Positions 24,560-32,583 of a DNA stretch of 64,000 bases are shown here, piece after piece. The stretch covers positions 62,001 through 126,000 of the forward strand of contig NZ_JACOPW010000011.1 in NCBI RefSeq assembly GCF_015461845.1. Direction: 5' to 3'. The notes under the pieces were generated by a model. The model saw only the letters and a program-made list of their open reading frames with translations, was not told where the DNA came from and did not search any database. Source of the DNA: Pseudomonas mucoides (GTDB taxonomy: Bacteria; Pseudomonadota; Gammaproteobacteria; Pseudomonadales; Pseudomonadaceae). Made by a program: the position numbers and the translations under genes. Every line of letters begins with the position of its first letter. The stretch's first letter is position 1.

Positions 24560-25873
24560 TCAACGTTTTGGGAGTTCAATCACGACCTTCAACCCGCCCC
24601 ACTCGCTCTCGTCCAGCCGCAGCACCCCGCTCCACGTGTCGACGATGTCGCGCACAATCCCCAATCCCAACCCGTGCCCATCCGTCTGTTCATCCAGCCG
24701 CGTACCGCGACTGAACACTTGCGCCCGCTGCTCCTCGGGAATCCCCGGCCCATCATCTTCTACACTCAACTCAAACCCGCCCGCTGTCTCGATCACGCTC
24801 AAACGAACCTCGGCATCCGCCCATTTACAGGCGTTATCGAGCACGTTACCGAGCAGTTCGAGCAAATCCTCACGGTCCCAAGGCAGCTGCAACCCGGCCG
24901 GTGCGCGGTAGCTGAGCGCCAGGTGCTCGCCATGAATCATGTTCAGCGTCGCCAATAGCCCCGGCAGTTCTCCATCACAATCAAACAACGCCCCCGGCAG
25001 CGCGTCGCCGGACAACCGGGCGCGGTTGAGTTCGCGATTGAGGCGTTGCTGGACCTGTTCCAGCTGCGCCTTGAGGATCTTGCGCAACTCTGGATGAGCG
25101 TCGAGTTTTTCGCTGGAGGCCAGGCTCAACAGCACCGCCAACGGGGTTTTCAAGGCATGCCCGAGGTTGCCCAAGGCATTGCGTGAACGCTTGAGGCTGT
25201 CTTCGGTGTGCGCGAGCAGATGGTTGATCTGCGCCACCAGCGGCTCGAGTTCCACCGGGACCTGATCATCCAGTTGCGAGCGCTGGCCTTGTTGCAACTG
25301 GGCGATCTGTTCGCGGGCCTTTTCCAGCGGGCGCAAGGCGCGGCGCACGGTGATGCGTTGCAACAGCAAAATCAGCAGCAACCCGGCCAGCCCCAATCCC
25401 AAGCCCACTTGCTGCATGCGTTTGAAGCTCTCGCGCACCGGTGTGTAATCCTGCGCGACGCTGATGGAGATGGACTGCCCAAGGCGTCGATAGTCGGAAC
25501 GCAACACCAGCAACTGCTGCCCTTCCGGCCCCAATTGCAGGTTGCTGTGCAGGCCCGGATGCTCCAGCCGTGGCAACTCCTGATCCCACAGCGAACGGGA
25601 GCGCCAATGGCTGTCGGCAAAATCGATGCGGAAGTAATGCCCGGAGAACGGACGTTGATAGGCCGGTGACAGGTGCCGCTCATCCAGTTGCAAGCCTTGC
25701 GGCCCACGGACCAGCGCCACCAGCAAATTTTCGCTGTCGTCGCGCAACCCGGCTTCGAGGTAGCGCTGCAAGCCCATTTCGAACAGCCACAGACTGGTTT
25801 GCGCCAGCACCAGGCCGACGACGACCATGACGCTGATCAGTCCCAGGCTCAAGCGGCGCTGGATCGACCTCAC
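24560..25873 (-). CDS. Sensor histidine kinase of the PepSY-linked two-component system
   Basis: This 437-aa kinase has transmembrane helices at about 9-30 and 160-176 flanking a periplasmic domain of roughly 130 residues, then a HAMP-like linker (RRALRPLEKAREQIAQLQQG). The phospho-acceptor box is LGHALKTPLAVLL, and ATPase boxes N (NVLDNACKWA), G1 (VEDDGPGIP) and G2 (GHGLGLGI) follow. The arrangement and H-box resemble PhoQ-like kinases. Its ATG overlaps the end of the response-regulator gene by four bases. Two PepSY genes precede the regulator, as in the Pseudomonas bqs/car operon, but the RExxE iron motif of BqsS is not seen. Confidence 0.9.
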   Translation of the reverse strand: MRSIQRRLSLGLISVMVVVGLVLAQTSLWLFEMGLQRYLEAGLRDDSENLLVALVRGPQGLQLDERHLSPAYQRPFSGHYFRIDFADSHWRSRSLWDQELPRLEHPGLHSNLQLGPEGQQLLVLRSDYRRLGQSISISVAQDYTPVRESFKRMQQVGLGLGLAGLLLILLLQRITVRRALRPLEKAREQIAQLQQGQRSQLDDQVPVELEPLVAQINHLLAHTEDSLKRSRNALGNLGHALKTPLAVLLSLASSEKLDAHPELRKILKAQLEQVQQRLNRELNRARLSGDALPGALFDCDGELPGLLATLNMIHGEHLALSYRAPAGLQLPWDREDLLELLGNVLDNACKWADAEVRLSVIETAGGFELSVEDDGPGIPEEQRAQVFSRGTRLDEQTDGHGLGLGIVRDIVDTWSGVLRLDESEWGGLKVVIELPKR

Positions 25874-26538
25874 TGAGCAGCCCCGCCGAACAGGTAACCC
25901 TGACCGCGGCGGGTTTCGATCACGCTACGACCGAGTTTACGGCGCAGGTGGTTGACGTGAACTTCCAGCACATTGGAATCGCGCTCGGTTTCACCGTCGT
26001 AGAGGTGTTCGGCGAGGTGGCTTTTGGAGAGGATCTGTTCGGGGTGCAGCATGAAGTAGCGCAGCAGGCGAAACTCGGCGGCGGTCAGCTGAATGTCGGC
26101 ACCATCGCGGGTCACGCACTGCCGGCCCTCATCAAGGTGCAGCCCGGCCGCCTTGAGCGTCGGCTGATTGGCCTGGCCGTGGGAACGACGCAGCAGCGCC
26201 TGAACCCGCAGGTGCAATTCTTCCGGGTGGAAAGGCTTGGTCAGGTAATCATCGGCGCCGGCCTTGAGGCCTTCGATGCGCTCGGCCCACGAATCGCGTG
26301 CGGTGAGAATCAGCACCGGCGTCGACAAACCGCCTTCTCGCCATTGCGTCAGCACCTCAAGCCCCGACAAACCTGGCAGGCCGAGGTCGAGGATGATCAA
26401 GTCGTAGGGCTCGCTGCTGCCCTGATAGACCGCATCGCGACCGTCGGCCAGCCAGTCCACCGCATACCCCTGACGATTGAGGCCGGCCATCAGTTCGTCG
26501 GCCAACGGCACGTGGTCTTCCACCAGCAGCAATCGCAT
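25870..26538 (-). CDS. OmpR-family response regulator
   Basis: This 222-aa regulator has a receiver domain (LVEDHVPLADEL at the start, the phospho-acceptor Asp in LIILDLGLPGLSG near residue 51, TARDSWAERIEGL, and Lys in YLTKPF) and a C-terminal winged helix (LTAAEFRLLRYFMLHPEQIL, VHVNHLRRKLG, RGQGYLFG). It overlaps the kinase gene by four bases (ATGA), and the last PepSY gene ends three bases upstream, so all four genes form one operon. Confidence 0.92.
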   Translation of the reverse strand: MRLLLVEDHVPLADELMAGLNRQGYAVDWLADGRDAVYQGSSEPYDLIILDLGLPGLSGLEVLTQWREGGLSTPVLILTARDSWAERIEGLKAGADDYLTKPFHPEELHLRVQALLRRSHGQANQPTLKAAGLHLDEGRQCVTRDGADIQLTAAEFRLLRYFMLHPEQILSKSHLAEHLYDGETERDSNVLEVHVNHLRRKLGRSVIETRRGQGYLFGGAAQ

Positions 26539-26541
26539 CGA

Positions 26542-26847
26542 TCAGTCTTCCTTGTCTTTGAGTAAACGGCCGCTGACGGCCTCGATGTCCAGCTCGCGGA
26601 CCACGCCCTCGGCGGTCAGCAACTCGACTTCATAAATGTAGACGTCGTGCTTTTCTTCGAGCTCGGCTTCCAGCAGTTTGGAACCGGGATAGCGATCCAG
26701 CGCCTGCTGCAGCAGTTGCTCCAGCGGCAGGATTACCCCTTGCTGGCGCAGGCGCAGGGCTTCGTCCTGGTCGAGGTCGCGGGCCAAAACCGCCGAGCAA
26801 AACGCCAGCAGCACCAGCGCCATGCGTGAAAATGAACGCACCTTCAT
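26542..26847 (-). CDS. PepSY-domain periplasmic protein, second copy
   Basis: This 101-aa protein has a signal peptide (ALVLLAFCSAVLA) followed by one PepSY domain: DQDEALRLRQQGVILPLEQL, then LEAELEEKHDVYIYEVELL and EAVSGRLLKDKED. The ATG overlaps the stop of the preceding PepSY gene (TAATG). PepSY domains are thought to restrain proteases or to sense envelope ligands. The direct link to a two-component system suggests it modulates the kinase's periplasmic domain. Confidence 0.85.
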   Translation of the reverse strand: MKVRSFSRMALVLLAFCSAVLARDLDQDEALRLRQQGVILPLEQLLQQALDRYPGSKLLEAELEEKHDVYIYEVELLTAEGVVRELDIEAVSGRLLKDKED

Positions 26848-27155
26848 TACGTATCCTGATGATCCTTGAGAACCTGGCCGCTGACGGCGTCTAATTCCAG
26901 GTCCCACTCGATGCCCTGTGGGTCGCGCAGCTCAACCTGATAGATGTACTTGCCATACTCTTCTTCCAGTTCGGTCTGGGTCACCGTCGAACCGGGGTGT
27001 TTGGTCAGAGCCGTGGCGTTGAGCTTCTCGAAAGACACAATGGTACCAGCGTCACGCAGCCTCAGGGCTTCGTCGGGACCGAGGTCACGGGCGTGGGCGA
27101 GGCTGGCGGTCATGGCAATGATCGAGGCGGCGGACAGGGCAGTCAGGATTTTCAT
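26847..27155 (-). CDS. PepSY-domain periplasmic protein, first copy
   Basis: This 102-aa protein has a signal peptide cleaved near LAHA, then a PepSY domain closely parallel to the next gene: GPDEALRLRDAGTIVSFEKL, TELEEEYGKYIYQVELRD, ELDAVSGQVLKDHQ. The two are clear tandem duplicates sharing the (D/E)ALRLR and VSG(R/Q)(L/V)LKD motifs. It is the first gene of the PepSY-PepSY-regulator-kinase operon. Confidence 0.85.
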   Translation of the reverse strand: MKILTALSAASIIAMTASLAHARDLGPDEALRLRDAGTIVSFEKLNATALTKHPGSTVTQTELEEEYGKYIYQVELRDPQGIEWDLELDAVSGQVLKDHQDT

Positions 27156-27277
27156 GGGTGTCTCCGTATTTTTTATGTGTTGCCTACGAAGGTCACCTTA
27201 GCGAGCTGAACTTAATTGAAACTGAATTGCCATCATGAAAGATGGCAACACGACATTACAGACCTGCTCAAAAACCC

Positions 27278-27368
27278 TGTGGGAGCGCGCTTGCTCGCGA
27301 TAGCGGTGTATCAGTCACCGTCAGTGTTGAATTTGAGACTGCTATCGCGAGCAGACTCACTCCTACAA
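27278..27368. repeat. REPIN, mixed classes
   Basis: The left unit TGTGGGAGCGCGCTTGCTCG and right unit CGCGAGCAGACTCACTCCTA combine the GTGGGAGC and GTAGGAGT classes in one doublet. It lies upstream of the patatin gene. Confidence 0.75.
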
Positions 27369-27419
27369 TGACCGTGCTGCCTGTTTATAATCTTGCGCTT
27401 GCCAACCATCGAGACCGGT

Positions 27420-28499
27420 ATGACCGCCATCCACATCAAGTTCCCCTCCCTGACCCTCAAGGCCGGCCCGCGTGCGTTGGCGCGCATCCGTAAAGACGGC
27501 TTGAGCGCCGCCGACGTCGGCACGCTACCCGGTGCCGCCGGTGGCCCGAAGGCGTTGGGGATTCAAGGGCTGGACCTGGCGTTGTTTGGCGAATGGCTGC
27601 CGGCCGCCCCCCGCGAACGCTCGCTGATTGGCGCCTCGGTCGGTTCCTGGCGCTTCGCCAGTGCCTGCCTGCCGGACGCTGCCGAAGGCATCCGGCGTCT
27701 CGGGCATTTGTACACCGAGCAGAATTTCGCCAAGGGCGTGACCATGGCGCAGATCAGCCAGAGCTCGCAGCGCATGCTCGATGAATTGCTCGACGGCCGC
27801 GACGCCTCGATCCTGAACAACGCGAATTACCGACTGAACATCATGGTGGTCAAAAGTCACGGTAACCTGGCCGACGATCATCGCGGTCGGTTGGGGCTGG
27901 CGTTGGGATCAGTGATCGCCGACAACCTGCGCGGTCGCGCGCGGCTGTCGCGGCATTTCGAACGGCTGATCATCCACGACCCGCGCCTGGCCCCGCCGGT
28001 CAATGCGCTGAATGACTTCCCCTCGCGCTTTGTTGCGCTGAACGCCGGCAACCTGCGCCAGGCGCTGCTGGCGTCGGGTTCAATCCCGATGGTGATGGAA
28101 GGCGTGCGCGACTTGCCCGGCGCCGGCGCGGGGACATTCCGCGACGGCGGACTGCTCGACTATCACCTCGACCTGCCCTACAGCGGCAACGACATCGTGC
28201 TGTACCCGCATTTCACCGACCGGGTGATTCCCGGGTGGTTCGACAAGACCTTGCCTTGGCGCCGCGCCTGCCCTGCGCGCCTGCAGGATGTTCTGCTGCT
28301 GGCGCCGTCGAAAGAGTATCTGACGCGCCTGCCCTACGGAAAACTGCCGGACCGTAACGATTTCAAGCGTTTCATGGGCGATGCGCCGGCGCGGCAGAAA
28401 TACTGGCACGCCGCCATGGAAGAAAGCCGACGCCTGGGTGACGAGTTCCTCGAACTGGCCGCCAACGGTCGCCTCGGCGAGCGCTTGCTGACCCTTTAG
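27420..28499 (+). CDS. Patatin-like phospholipase family protein
   Basis: This 359-aa protein has an oxyanion-type Gly-rich stretch (PGAAGGPKALGIQGLDLALF), the nucleophile elbow GASVG with Ser in SLIGASVGSWRFAS at about residue 73, and the dyad aspartate in the DGG motif TFRDGGLLDYHLDLPY. These are the patatin hallmarks and predict acyl-ester (phospholipid) hydrolysis. There is no signal peptide, so it is cytoplasmic or exported by another route. The ATG at 27420 has only a weak GAG site; a codon nine earlier is possible. queD follows 84 bases later. Confidence 0.8.
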   Translation: MTAIHIKFPSLTLKAGPRALARIRKDGLSAADVGTLPGAAGGPKALGIQGLDLALFGEWLPAAPRERSLIGASVGSWRFASACLPDAAEGIRRLGHLYTEQNFAKGVTMAQISQSSQRMLDELLDGRDASILNNANYRLNIMVVKSHGNLADDHRGRLGLALGSVIADNLRGRARLSRHFERLIIHDPRLAPPVNALNDFPSRFVALNAGNLRQALLASGSIPMVMEGVRDLPGAGAGTFRDGGLLDYHLDLPYSGNDIVLYPHFTDRVIPGWFDKTLPWRRACPARLQDVLLLAPSKEYLTRLPYGKLPDRNDFKRFMGDAPARQKYWHAAMEESRRLGDEFLELAANGRLGERLLTL

Positions 28500-28583
28500 T
28501 CAGTGTTTCGCCCGCAGCTCTGGTAAACTCGCCGCCTGCCCACATCGCCGCGGCGATCGCCACCTGACAGAGCTGAAATCACT

Positions 28584-28940
28584 GTGGAAATCTTCAAAGA
28601 GTTTACGTTCGAATCCGCCCACCGCCTGCCCCACGTGCCGGAAGGCCACAAGTGCGGTCGCCTGCACGGTCACTCGTTCAAAGTGGCGATCCACTTGAGC
28701 GGCGACCTCGACCCGCACACCGGCTGGATCCGTGACTTCTCGGAAATCAAGGCGATCTTCAAGCCGCTCTACGAGCGCCTGGACCACAACTACCTGAACG
28801 ACATTCCCGGCCTGGAAAACCCGACCAGCGAAGTGCTGGCCAAATTCATCTGGAATGAATTGAAGCCCCTGTTGCCGGAACTCAGCGCGATCCGCATCCA
28901 CGAAACCTGCACCAGCGGCTGCATCTATCACGGCGAGTAA
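28584..28940 (+). CDS. queD: 6-carboxy-5,6,7,8-tetrahydropterin synthase
   Basis: This 118-aa enzyme acts in queuosine (7-deazaguanine) synthesis, converting dihydroneopterin triphosphate to carboxytetrahydropterin. Zinc-ligand histidines are in ESAHRLP and GRLHGHSF, the catalytic cysteine in GHKCGRLHGH, and the conserved Glu/His dyad in LDHNYLND and RIHETCTSGCIY. Its length matches QueD. The start codon is GTG at 28584. Confidence 0.93.
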   Translation: MEIFKEFTFESAHRLPHVPEGHKCGRLHGHSFKVAIHLSGDLDPHTGWIRDFSEIKAIFKPLYERLDHNYLNDIPGLENPTSEVLAKFIWNELKPLLPELSAIRIHETCTSGCIYHGE

Positions 28941-28966
28941 CCCACTCCAACAGCCAACACGAATCC

Positions 28967-29058
28967 CTGTGGGAGCGGGCTTGCCCGCGATAACGGTGTA
29001 CCAGTTAGCACATGTACTGACTGACACACCGCTATCGCGGGCAAGCCCGCTGCCACAA
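28967..29058. repeat. REPIN, GTGGGAGCGGGC family
   Basis: TGTGGGAGCGGGCTTGCCCG and the inverted CGCGGGCAAGCCCGCTGCCA are about 45 bases apart, with one change in the right arm. It lies downstream of queD. Confidence 0.85.
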
Positions 29059-29087
29059 TGGGCACTGCGTTTCGTCAGTGAATGATC

Positions 29088-29113
29088 AAGCCACCTTCAT
29101 CGGTGGCTTTTTT
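29088..29113 (+). terminator. Rho-independent terminator after queD
   Basis: The stem AAGCCACC / GGTGGCTT with loop TTCATC is followed by a run of six T. It ends the queD transcript after the REPIN, 38 bases before the next gene. Confidence 0.85.
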
Positions 29114-29151
29114 ATGCCTATGCTTTTTGTCTCGCCCCAGAGGACACGCAC

Positions 29152-29976
29152 ATGGCTGACTGGCTGCTGGACCGCCAATACCGCTTCAACGGGCACCGCA
29201 TTCACTACGCCGTTCACGGCGACGGCCCGCCGCTGGTGTTCGTGCATGGCACGCCCTTCTCTTCCTACGTGTGGCACCGTATCGCCCCGCACTTCATTGC
29301 CTCCCACCGGGTGTACTACTTCGACCTGTTGGGCTATGGCCAATCGGAGAAAATCGACGGCGACGTGTCGCTGGGCGTGCAGAACGAGTTGCTGGCGCGC
29401 TTGCTCGATCACTGGGCCATCGAGCAGCCCGATGTGGTGGCTCACGATTTCGGCGGCGCCACCGCACTGCGCACGCACCTGCTGAACGGCAAGGATTACC
29501 GCAGCCTGACATTGATCGACCCCGTGGCGCTGACCCCGTGGGGCTCACCGTTCGTGCAGCATGTGCGCCAGCATGAAGCGGCGTTCAGTGGCGTACCCGA
29601 TTACATTCAACAAGCCATCGTCCCGGCCTACATTCGCGGGGCGATCAAACGCGACATCCCCGAAGCAGAACTCGCGCCCTACGTGCGGCCGTGGCTGGGG
29701 GAGCCGGGGCAAGCGGCGTTCTACCGGCAAATTGCGCAGATGGATGAGCGCTATACCCGCGAGGCTCAAGGGTTGTACCCGAGCATTCGGTGCCCGGTGC
29801 AGATTCTGTGGGGCGAGGACGACCAGTGGATCCCCATCGAACGCGGCCGGGCGCTGCATCAGCTGATACCGGGGTCGCAGTTTCATCCGATTCCCAATGC
29901 CGGGCATCTGGTGCAGGAAGATGCGCCCGAGGCCATCGTCGCGGCGTTGCTGCGGTTCCTGCCCCTGACTCAATGA
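29152..29976 (+). CDS. Alpha/beta hydrolase with Asp nucleophile (haloalkane dehalogenase/epoxide hydrolase-like)
   Basis: This 274-aa hydrolase has the oxyanion segment VFVHGTPFSSYVWHR and a nucleophile elbow VVAHDFGGATAL with Asp99 where lipases and esterases have Ser. The acid is in GEDDQWIP and the catalytic His in NAGHLVQED. An Asp nucleophile is the mark of haloalkane dehalogenases, epoxide hydrolases and fluoroacetate dehalogenases. AGAGGA upstream of ATG supports the start. A cytosine-deaminase-like gene follows 101 bases later on the same strand, so the pair may share a transcript. The substrate is unknown. Confidence 0.85.
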   Translation: MADWLLDRQYRFNGHRIHYAVHGDGPPLVFVHGTPFSSYVWHRIAPHFIASHRVYYFDLLGYGQSEKIDGDVSLGVQNELLARLLDHWAIEQPDVVAHDFGGATALRTHLLNGKDYRSLTLIDPVALTPWGSPFVQHVRQHEAAFSGVPDYIQQAIVPAYIRGAIKRDIPEAELAPYVRPWLGEPGQAAFYRQIAQMDERYTREAQGLYPSIRCPVQILWGEDDQWIPIERGRALHQLIPGSQFHPIPNAGHLVQEDAPEAIVAALLRFLPLTQ

Positions 29977-30077
29977 CTCCACTCCTACAAGGGCTGTGTT
30001 GTGTTTCGTCACGCGGCACTGGCAAGGATCGCCACTGCCGCGCTAATTTAGAGTCATCAACCCAAAGGACTCGCCTC

Positions 30078-31322
30078 ATGCACATCATCAACGCCCGCCT
30101 GCGCAACCAAGATGGCCTGCATGAGTTGTACCTGGAAGACGGCCTGATCCGCACCATCGCCCGACAGACCGAAGCCCCGACCCTGGGGCCCGACGATCTG
30201 GACGCCGGTGGCAACCTGGTGGTGCCGCCCTTCGTCGAACCGCACATTCACCTCGACGCCACCCTGACCGCCGGCGAGCCGCGCTGGAACATGAGCGGCA
30301 CGCTGTTCGAAGGGATCGAGTGCTGGGGCGAGCGCAAGGTCACGATCACCGAGGAAGACACCAGGACACGCGCCAGGAAAACCATCCAGACCCTCGCCGC
30401 CCACGGCATCCAGCATGTGCGCACCCACGTCGATGTCACCGACCCGCAGCTGACCGCGCTCAAGGCGATGCTCGAGGTGCGCGAGGAAAGCCGTCACCTG
30501 ATCGACATGCAAATCGTCGCGTTCCCGCAGGAAGGCATCGAGTCGTACCGCAATGGCCGCGAGCTGATGGAGGAAGCCATCCGTATGGGCGCCGATGTGG
30601 TCGGCGGCATTCCGCATTTCGAGTACACCCGTGATCAGGGCGTCAGTTCAGTGAAATTCCTGATGGACCTGGCCGAGCGCACCGGTTGCCTGGTGGACGT
30701 GCATTGCGACGAAACCGACGACCCGCATTCACGCTTCCTCGAAGTACTGGCCGAAGAGGCGCGCAGCCGCGGCATGGGTTCGCGGGTCACCGCCAGCCAC
30801 ACCACGGCGATGGGTTCTTACGACAACGCCTACTGCGCCAAACTGTTCCGCTTGCTCGGGCATTCGGGGATCAGCTTTGTCTCCTGCCCCACGGAAAGCA
30901 TTCACCTGCAAGGACGCTTCGACACTTTCCCGAAACGTCGTGGCGTGACGCGGGTCAACGAGTTGCTCGAAGCCGGAATGAACGTGTGTTTCGGCCAGGA
31001 CTCGATCGTGGACCCGTGGTATCCGCTGGGTAACGGCAACATCCTGCGAGTGCTCGAAGCCGGGCTGCACATTTGCCACATGCTCGGGTATCGCAACCTG
31101 CAAAGTGCGCTGGACCTGGTGACGGACAACAGCGCCAAGGCGATGAACCTCGGTGATCGTTATGGCCTGGAAGCGGGTCGGCCGGCGAACTTGCTGGTGC
31201 TCTCGGCGGACAGTGACTACGAGGTGATTCGCAGCCAGGGCTTGCCACTGTATTCGGTGCGCGGGGGCAAGTTGCTGATGAAGCGGACGATGCCGGTGGT
31301 GGAGTTCAGTGGTCTGAGCTGA
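30078..31322 (+). CDS. Cytosine deaminase-like amidohydrolase
   Basis: This 414-aa protein is clearly related to E. coli CodA. The metal-site pair HIH (56, 58) is in PHIHLD, the glutamine in FPQEGI (149-154), His209 and Glu212 in DVHCDETDD, His241 in ASHTT, and the metal/catalytic Asp308 in CFGQDS. The residue after it is Ser309, where E. coli CodA has Asp314, and the preceding residue is Gln instead of His. The substrate loop reads SCPTESIHLQGR rather than the CodA sequence. It is an active-looking deaminase, but its substrate may not be cytosine, so no symbol is given. AAGGA precedes ATG. Confidence 0.82.
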   Translation: MHIINARLRNQDGLHELYLEDGLIRTIARQTEAPTLGPDDLDAGGNLVVPPFVEPHIHLDATLTAGEPRWNMSGTLFEGIECWGERKVTITEEDTRTRARKTIQTLAAHGIQHVRTHVDVTDPQLTALKAMLEVREESRHLIDMQIVAFPQEGIESYRNGRELMEEAIRMGADVVGGIPHFEYTRDQGVSSVKFLMDLAERTGCLVDVHCDETDDPHSRFLEVLAEEARSRGMGSRVTASHTTAMGSYDNAYCAKLFRLLGHSGISFVSCPTESIHLQGRFDTFPKRRGVTRVNELLEAGMNVCFGQDSIVDPWYPLGNGNILRVLEAGLHICHMLGYRNLQSALDLVTDNSAKAMNLGDRYGLEAGRPANLLVLSADSDYEVIRSQGLPLYSVRGGKLLMKRTMPVVEFSGLS

Positions 31323-31340
31323 AAACCGCGTCGACTTTGA

Positions 31341-31415
31341 TGGCCTCATCGCGGGCAAGCCACGCTCCCACAGTGGAATGCATTCCAAATGTGGGAGCGT
31401 GGCTCCCGCGATAGC
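31341..31415. repeat. REPIN, short spacer
   Basis: CATCGCGGGCAAGCCACGCT and the inverted TGTGGGAGCGTGGCTCCCGC are separated by about 18 bases only. It lies between the convergent deaminase and DapF-like genes. Confidence 0.75.
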
Positions 31416-31425
31416 TTTCTTGAGT

Positions 31426-32418
31426 TCACCGCTTCAACCGAGCCGTACCAAACAGCCTGACCCGACTCAATTCCCCCGCCACTTCCTCCAGCAAAATCGG
31501 CGCCGTGCCGCCCGGCATCACCACGTTCACCTCCCCCGCCGAAACCCAACCGACCCGCCACGCCGCACACGCCACCGCACTGGCGCTGGTGCCCGAAGAT
31601 GCCGTCGGCCCCTCCCCGCGCTCAAACACTCGCGCGGCGACCCGGCCTTCGGATTCAAGCATCGCCCACTGCACATTCACCCCCGCCGGACACGGCTGAC
31701 CGGCCCCGGCCGGCATGGCGTAAGCAATCCGCAGCAACCCTTCAGCCAAGGGTGATTCACGCATCTGCGCATTGCTCGGCAACGCAGCAGCGTCCTCTAA
31801 CAGCGTCACGCAATGTGGATTGCCGACGCGCACAAACTGGCTGCGGTTCCAGGCAGGATCCAGCGCCGCCAAGGGCGCGACATGGCTGACGTCCCGACCG
31901 TTCAACAGCCCATCCTCAACCCCCTGCGCGCCCACGGCTTGCGGCCCGAACGTCGGCTTTCCCAGGTCCAGCCAAAACCCTTGCACGCCATCGACTTCCG
32001 CCGGTTTCACGGATGTCTCCCCCGGCGAAACCGTGTCCGTCTTGTCGTGATGAACCCGCAGCAGGCACGCCCCCTCCTCCGGCATCAAGCCCTGCTCACT
32101 GAGCGACTGGGAGAAAATCGTCAGCCCATTGCCACTGCGTTCGGCCAACGTGCCGTCGGTATTGACGATCAGCAGGTCATACGGCGGCGCCGATTGAAAC
32201 GGCCCGACCAGCAAACCGTCGCTGCGATGGTCCTTGCTGCCGGGGGGCTGAATGCCGGGGGCCCAGCCACAAAATGCGTTGATGGCCGCAACCGACCACT
32301 GCTCGCGGGTTTGCGCGGCAAGGTCAGCCCGTTGAGGCAGATCGATCCCGCTATCGCGCACAGCCTCGGGCGCCACGACGATATAAATATTGCCCCGTGC
32401 ATCGTAAATCCGCGTCAT
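31426..32418 (-). CDS. DapF-fold protein lacking both catalytic cysteines
   Basis: This 330-aa protein follows the diaminopimelate epimerase plan. The first half has TDGTLAERSGNG, where DapF has Cys-Gly-Asn-Gly and here Ser95. The second half has VGNPHCV, then FERGEGPTASSGTSA, where DapF has Ala-Cys-Gly-Thr-Gly and here Ser275. The Glu-Arg pair before the second site (266-267) is kept. Both acid/base thiols of the racemase mechanism are therefore Ser, so DapF activity is unlikely; an isomerase, dehydratase or binding role is possible. The ATG at 32418 has AGGAGG four bases upstream. It is divergent from an MFS transporter gene. Confidence 0.75.
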   Translation of the reverse strand: MTRIYDARGNIYIVVAPEAVRDSGIDLPQRADLAAQTREQWSVAAINAFCGWAPGIQPPGSKDHRSDGLLVGPFQSAPPYDLLIVNTDGTLAERSGNGLTIFSQSLSEQGLMPEEGACLLRVHHDKTDTVSPGETSVKPAEVDGVQGFWLDLGKPTFGPQAVGAQGVEDGLLNGRDVSHVAPLAALDPAWNRSQFVRVGNPHCVTLLEDAAALPSNAQMRESPLAEGLLRIAYAMPAGAGQPCPAGVNVQWAMLESEGRVAARVFERGEGPTASSGTSASAVACAAWRVGWVSAGEVNVVMPGGTAPILLEEVAGELSRVRLFGTARLKR

Positions 32419-32583
32419 GTCGCCTCCTGTCGGAACAATCAATGGGTCGACGATATCGCGAAACCGCGACAGCCTGTGCAAGGATGTGAACCTGCCTCAC
32501 CGCGAATTGCTGCGGACACTGATAGAACCCGCGGGATCAGTCAGTGTCCTTTGGGGACGCGACGTTTTTTGCCAAGGATTGAT

